Shown: positions 32,557 to 34,548 of the stretch, piece by piece | Position numbering within the stretch: the first letter of the stretch is position 1 | Layout: every line of letters starts with the position of its first letter | NCBI GenBank assembly: GCA_947089855.1 | Contig: CAMUML010000044.1 | Span: 1 to 34,548 of the forward strand | Length of the DNA stretch: 34,548 nt | Source of the DNA: an uncultured Eubacterium sp. | GTDB taxonomy: Bacteria; Bacillota; Clostridia; Lachnospirales; Lachnospiraceae | Direction of reading: 5' to 3' | Translations under genes and position numbers: made by a program | Notes under the pieces: generated by a model | The model's database searches: none | What the model saw: the letters and a program-made list of their open reading frames with translations, nothing else | Told to the model about the DNA's origin: nothing

Positions 32557-32646
32557 AGGCAAAAAGATGTAAGAAGTCCAACGTTGACGAAGAAGCAAAT
32601 CCCCCGACCGTACTGCAATACAGTCGAGGGATTCTTCTTTATTTTT
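32557..32646 (+). ncRNA. Putative antitoxin-like small RNA of module 2
   Basis: A predicted transcript of about 90 nt between a strong promoter and a strong terminator, without a coding frame. Its 5' end GCCAGTAGGC is complementary, but for one base, to GCCUAGUGG just after the stop codon of the small frame on the opposite strand (32670-32735). Layout matches module 1. Ends are estimated. Confidence 0.5.
32590..32639. terminator. Strong hairpin terminator of module 2
   Basis: AAGAAGCAAATCCCCCGAC pairs with GTCGAGGGATTCTTCTT, leaving a small bulge and a loop of about 15 bases; TTATTTTTA follows on the plus strand. It could also end a minus-strand transcript. Confidence 0.75.
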
Positions 32647-32669
32647 ATAGTGGCAAAGCATCCACTAGG

Positions 32670-32735
32670 CTAGCTGTTGCCCTTGTCGTCACCGCCTAAC
32701 CATTTGATGATGTAGTGACAGGCTACTCCGCCCAT
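32670..32735 (-). pseudogene. Decayed small Fst/Ldr-like toxin frame
   Basis: A 21-codon frame, MGGVACHYIIKWLGG then DDKGNS. The pattern of a Gly-Val start, a short hydrophobic stretch, Lys-Trp-Leu and a charged tail is that of Fst/Ldr/PepA1-like membrane toxins. Those normally have about ten more residues in front; here the upstream codons hit a TAG in frame, and a different frame carries MMKLA, as if a base was lost or gained. No ribosome site precedes the ATG. It is probably a broken toxin gene still opposed by its small RNA. Confidence 0.45.
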
Positions 32736-32825
32736 AACGGCATTATTTTGCGATAATTTACGCTAGTTTCATCATCAGGCGAAACCCACCCAATCCCTGC
32801 AAACCCAGCATTTATTACGTTTTCC

Positions 32826-33731
32826 CTACAGCTCGTATGGTGTGCTCTGGTATACATAATAATTCAGCCAATTGGAAATTAAAAGCTGGCCCGCAGACCG
32901 CCAATTTACAACCGGTGCATTCGCCGGGTTATCTTCCGGGAAATAATGGACCGGAAGATCTGGCTGCATCCCTTTTTCCATATCACGTTCATACTCCAGC
33001 TTCAGCGTATCGGAATCATATTCTGGATGGCAGGTTATAAAAAATTGCCTGCTGTCTGTACTTTTAACAATTGCCACGCCTGCTTCCGCAGATACCGCCA
33101 TAATTTCCAACTCCTGCCTAGCCAGTACCTGTTCCTCTGTAATCTCTGTGGCCCTGGAATGCGGCGCGTAAAATACATCGTCAAACCCACGGAACAATGG
33201 TGAATTTTTCTTCCTAATCTGGTGGGAATAAACGCCGGACAGTTTAGGGATATGGTCTTGTTTTTTTATCCCATAATGGTAATACAAACCCGCAAAAGAC
33301 CCCCAGCAAGAATGCAGCGTACAGTGTACATGTGTCTTTGTCCACTCCATAATTGCTTTTAGCTCTTCCCAATAATCCACGTCTTCAAATGCTACAAAAT
33401 CCAATGGCGCCCCGGTAATGATCATACCGTCATATTTTCTATGTTCCACTTCATCAAATACTTTATAAAAAGTATTTAAATGTGTCTGGTCCACATGTGT
33501 CGACACATGGCTTGCCATATGCAGAAATTCCACTTCCACCTGAAGCGGCGAATTTGACAGTTTACGCAGAAACTGCGTTTCCGTTACAATCTTTGTCGGC
33601 ATCAGATTCAGCATTAACACATTCAGCGGACGAATGTCCTGGTGCATGGCCCGGTACTCCGTCATAACAAAAATATTCTCATTTTCCAAAATCTCACGCG
33701 CCGGAAGCGCATCCTGAATCTTAATCGGCAT
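32826..33731 (-). CDS. metA: Homoserine O-acyltransferase MetA
   Basis: A 301-residue enzyme that acylates homoserine in methionine synthesis. MPIKIQDALPAREILENENIFVM is the typical N-terminus. The catalytic triad is Cys142 (LHSCWG), His235 and Glu237 (CHPEYD). Residue 111, which sets acyl-CoA choice (Gly for succinyl in E. coli, Glu for acetyl in B. cereus-type enzymes), is Asp here (GAPLDF). Acetyl-CoA use is more likely given the lineage. The start at 33731 has AGGAGAG nine bases upstream and lies after the promoter at 33786-33814, which rules out an upstream ATG at 33827. No SAM riboswitch or T-box is visible. Confidence 0.95.
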   Translation of the reverse strand: MPIKIQDALPAREILENENIFVMTEYRAMHQDIRPLNVLMLNLMPTKIVTETQFLRKLSNSPLQVEVEFLHMASHVSTHVDQTHLNTFYKVFDEVEHRKYDGMIITGAPLDFVAFEDVDYWEELKAIMEWTKTHVHCTLHSCWGSFAGLYYHYGIKKQDHIPKLSGVYSHQIRKKNSPLFRGFDDVFYAPHSRATEITEEQVLARQELEIMAVSAEAGVAIVKSTDSRQFFITCHPEYDSDTLKLEYERDMEKGMQPDLPVHYFPEDNPANAPVVNWRSAGQLLISNWLNYYVYQSTPYEL

Positions 33732-33785
33732 AAAACTTCTCTCCTGTTCTGCCAGGTTGTTTCTGGCTAATTTTCCTATTGTATT

Positions 33786-33814
33786 ATCATACCACATTTT
33801 GACGGCTGCCTCAA
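33786..33814 (-). promoter_or_regulatory. Promoter of metA
   Basis: On the minus strand TTGAGG (33814-33809), 17 bases, TATGAT (33791-33786) with an extended -10 TG. The leader would be about 45-50 bases, too short for a riboswitch. Confidence 0.55.
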
Positions 33815-33832
33815 TCTGCTTTTTCATATTTC

Positions 33833-33950
33833 GTTACTATTCATGGCCCAATGAATGCCATTTATTGAAGAAATGCCTAACCAGGAATGCCGTTAATTGT
33901 GGCCTCCCGGCCGCCCACTCCTAATCATGTTCTCACGGAATGCGCTAGTA
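33833..33950 (-). mobile_element. Degenerate MITE-like element, subfamily A-related, copy C
   Basis: The left edge reads GTTACTATTCATGGCC, the family end with one change. Further on, CACTCCTAATCATGTTCTCACGGAATGCGC (33912-33942) matches the reverse complement of the A core and first hairpin arm with one base missing. The expected outer end GTGAATAGTAAC after that is not recognisable, and no flanking direct repeat can be found. It is an old, decayed or truncated copy upstream of the metA promoter. Confidence 0.6.
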
Positions 33951-34014
33951 AAATTATCCGCATAGGCGATTACAGTCCTCAGTGGAATTAATTGCATTTT
34001 TTGAAATTTTTTAC

Positions 34015-34043
34015 TTGAAAAATTAGAAACAATCGGTTATACT
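34015..34043 (+). promoter_or_regulatory. Promoter of tRNA-Gly
   Basis: TTGAAA (34015-34020), 17 bases, TATACT (34038-34043), 35 bases before the mature tRNA end. Confidence 0.65.
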
Positions 34044-34077
34044 ATATTTAAAGATGTTGAGGAAAACATCGAGACTA

Positions 34078-34148
34078 GCAGGTATCGTATATCGGTAGTA
34101 CACCAGCTTCCCAAGCTGGTAGGGTGGGTTCGATTCCCATTACCTGCT
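34078..34148 (+). tRNA. tRNA-Gly (CCC anticodon)
   Basis: A 71-nt cloverleaf. Acceptor arms GCAGGTA/TACCTGC, anticodon stem CCAGC/GCTGG with loop TTCCCAA (anticodon CCC, reads GGG), T-arm GTGGGTTCGATTCCCAT. The 3' CCA is not encoded. A promoter precedes it and a terminator follows. Confidence 0.95.
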
Positions 34149-34171
34149 CTGACATGAAACTCAAATAAAGT

Positions 34172-34211
34172 CCCGCAGGCCCAACCGTAAAATCCTGCGG
34201 GGTTTTATTTT
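34172..34211 (+). terminator. Terminator after tRNA-Gly
   Basis: CCCGCAGG and CCTGCGGG form a perfect 8-bp stem with a 14-base loop, followed by GGTTTTATTTT. Confidence 0.8.
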
Positions 34212-34285
34212 GCATAAAAATAGAATTAATAAGAAAGACAAAAAACCTTATAAATACCGTTTACACAGCATTTATAAGGTATCAA

Positions 34286-34358
34286 TGAGACACGGGGGAG
34301 TCGAACCCCCGACAACTTGATTAAAAGTCAAGTGCTCTACCAACTGAGCTAGTATCCC
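34286..34358 (-). tRNA. tRNA-Lys (TTT anticodon)
   Basis: A 73-nt cloverleaf on the minus strand: acceptor GGGATAC/GTGTCTC with two wobble pairs, D-arm GCTCAGTTGGTAGAGC, anticodon stem CTTGA/TCAAG with loop CTTTTAA (TTT), T-arm GGGGGTTCGACTCCCCC, discriminator A. CCA is not encoded. Confidence 0.96.
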
Positions 34359-34379
34359 ATGCAACATAAAATTTCGAAA

Positions 34380-34451
34380 CTGGGCTAACCAGATTCGAAC
34401 TGGTGAATGCAGGAGTCAAAGTCCTGTGCCTTACCGCTTGGCGATAGCCCA
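34380..34451 (-). tRNA. tRNA-Gln (TTG anticodon)
   Basis: A 72-nt cloverleaf on the minus strand: acceptor TGGGCTA/TAGCCCA, anticodon stem CAGGA/TCCTG with loop CTTTGAC (TTG), T-arm CCAGTTCGAATCTGG, discriminator G as usual for tRNA-Gln. It is 21 bases from tRNA-Lys in the same direction. Confidence 0.96.
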
Positions 34452-34495
34452 TTAACTTGTCCTTCTGCGTATTGGCTGCTGTCCGCAACGCAAAG

Positions 34496-34548
34496 GGTGG
34501 ATACAGGGATTCGAACCCTGGGCCTCCAGAGCCACAATCTGGCGCGCT
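34496..34548 (-). tRNA. tRNA-His (GTG anticodon), cut by the window end
   Basis: The 3' part of a tRNA on the minus strand: anticodon stem CCAGA/TCTGG with loop TTGTGGC (GTG), T-arm CAGGGTTCGAATCCCTG, acceptor 3' arm TATCCAC and discriminator C, the mark of tRNA-His. The 5' part lies beyond the window. Confidence 0.92.

Noticed and set aside
33732-33827. N-terminal extension of MetA from an upstream ATG
   Set aside because: The region holds the metA promoter, and MPIKIQ at 33731 has a good ribosome site and matches the family start.
33732-33960. SAM riboswitch or T-box before metA
   Set aside because: No conserved motif was found and the mapped promoter leaves a leader of only about 50 bases; the upstream space is an old mobile element.
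34078-34548. tRNA cluster as a phage or island attachment site
   Set aside because: No integrase and no duplicated tRNA end could be seen within the window.
1-34548. CRISPR arrays or phage genes
   Set aside because: No regularly spaced direct repeats and no phage structural or integrase genes were seen.

Overview
The window looks like a chromosomal segment of a Clostridia species, most likely Lachnospiraceae. The main reason is the Firmicutes housekeeping order ylxM-ffh-rpsP-khpA-rimM-trmD-rplS-lepB-ylqF-lepB-rnhB-ylqG-ylqH-yraN, which matches the B. subtilis ylxM-to-ylqH region with local changes (a phosphopantetheinyl transferase gene between trmD and rplS, and two signal peptidase genes). 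Strong AGGAGG-type ribosome sites, sigma-A promoters and families typical of Lachnospiraceae (DUF6062-like, DUF5716/5717-like) agree with this. Species cannot be named from sequence reading alone.

Layout. 1-3.6 kb: a DUF6062-like zinc-site protein (+), then pgeF and a membrane diguanylate cyclase (-), then yraN. 3.6-14.6 kb: one long minus-strand translation, ribosome-maturation and secretion locus. It runs from a consensus promoter at 14.5 kb through ylxM, ffh, rpsP and khpA, an internal terminator at 12.05 kb, rimM, trmD, sfp and rplS (terminator at 9.35 kb), then lepB, ylqF, lepB, rnhB, a FliK-like protein and an FlhB-C-like protein. 14.8-17 kb: a plus-strand MarR regulator and MATE efflux pair with a perfect promoter carrying two palindromic operator boxes. 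17-19.5 kb: a secreted M13 metallopeptidase with bacterial Ig-like domains. 19.6-23.1 kb: two divergent chemoreceptors, one membrane-bound and one soluble with a zinc-binding CZB domain. 23.1-30.4 kb: a five-gene minus-strand cluster (giant solenoid protein, degenerate Hsp70/actin-fold protein, TPR protein, two-TM coiled-coil protein, CsoR-type copper sensor), divergent from a CobD/HisC-like aminotransferase. 31.7-32.75 kb: two convergent sense/antisense small-transcript modules that look like type I toxin-antitoxin loci, the second apparently decayed. 32.8-33.8 kb: metA. 34.0-34.5 kb: tRNA-Gly (+) and tRNA-Lys, tRNA-Gln and a cut tRNA-His (-).

Two things stand out as possibly undescribed. 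First, a family of 144-176 bp non-coding elements occurs in five intergenic places. They share GTTACTATTCAC-type inverted ends and a TGATTCAGGAGTGAG core between variable hairpins. Four copies are flanked by 8-bp direct repeats (three perfect, one 7/8), so they are non-autonomous mobile elements (MITE-like) with conserved folded architecture but divergent hairpin sequence. Second, the 30.4-23.1 kb cluster has the parts of a chaperone-like or actin-like cytoplasmic/membrane machine whose ATPase fold seems to have lost a key phosphate-binding acidic residue. The two small-transcript modules are a third point of interest.
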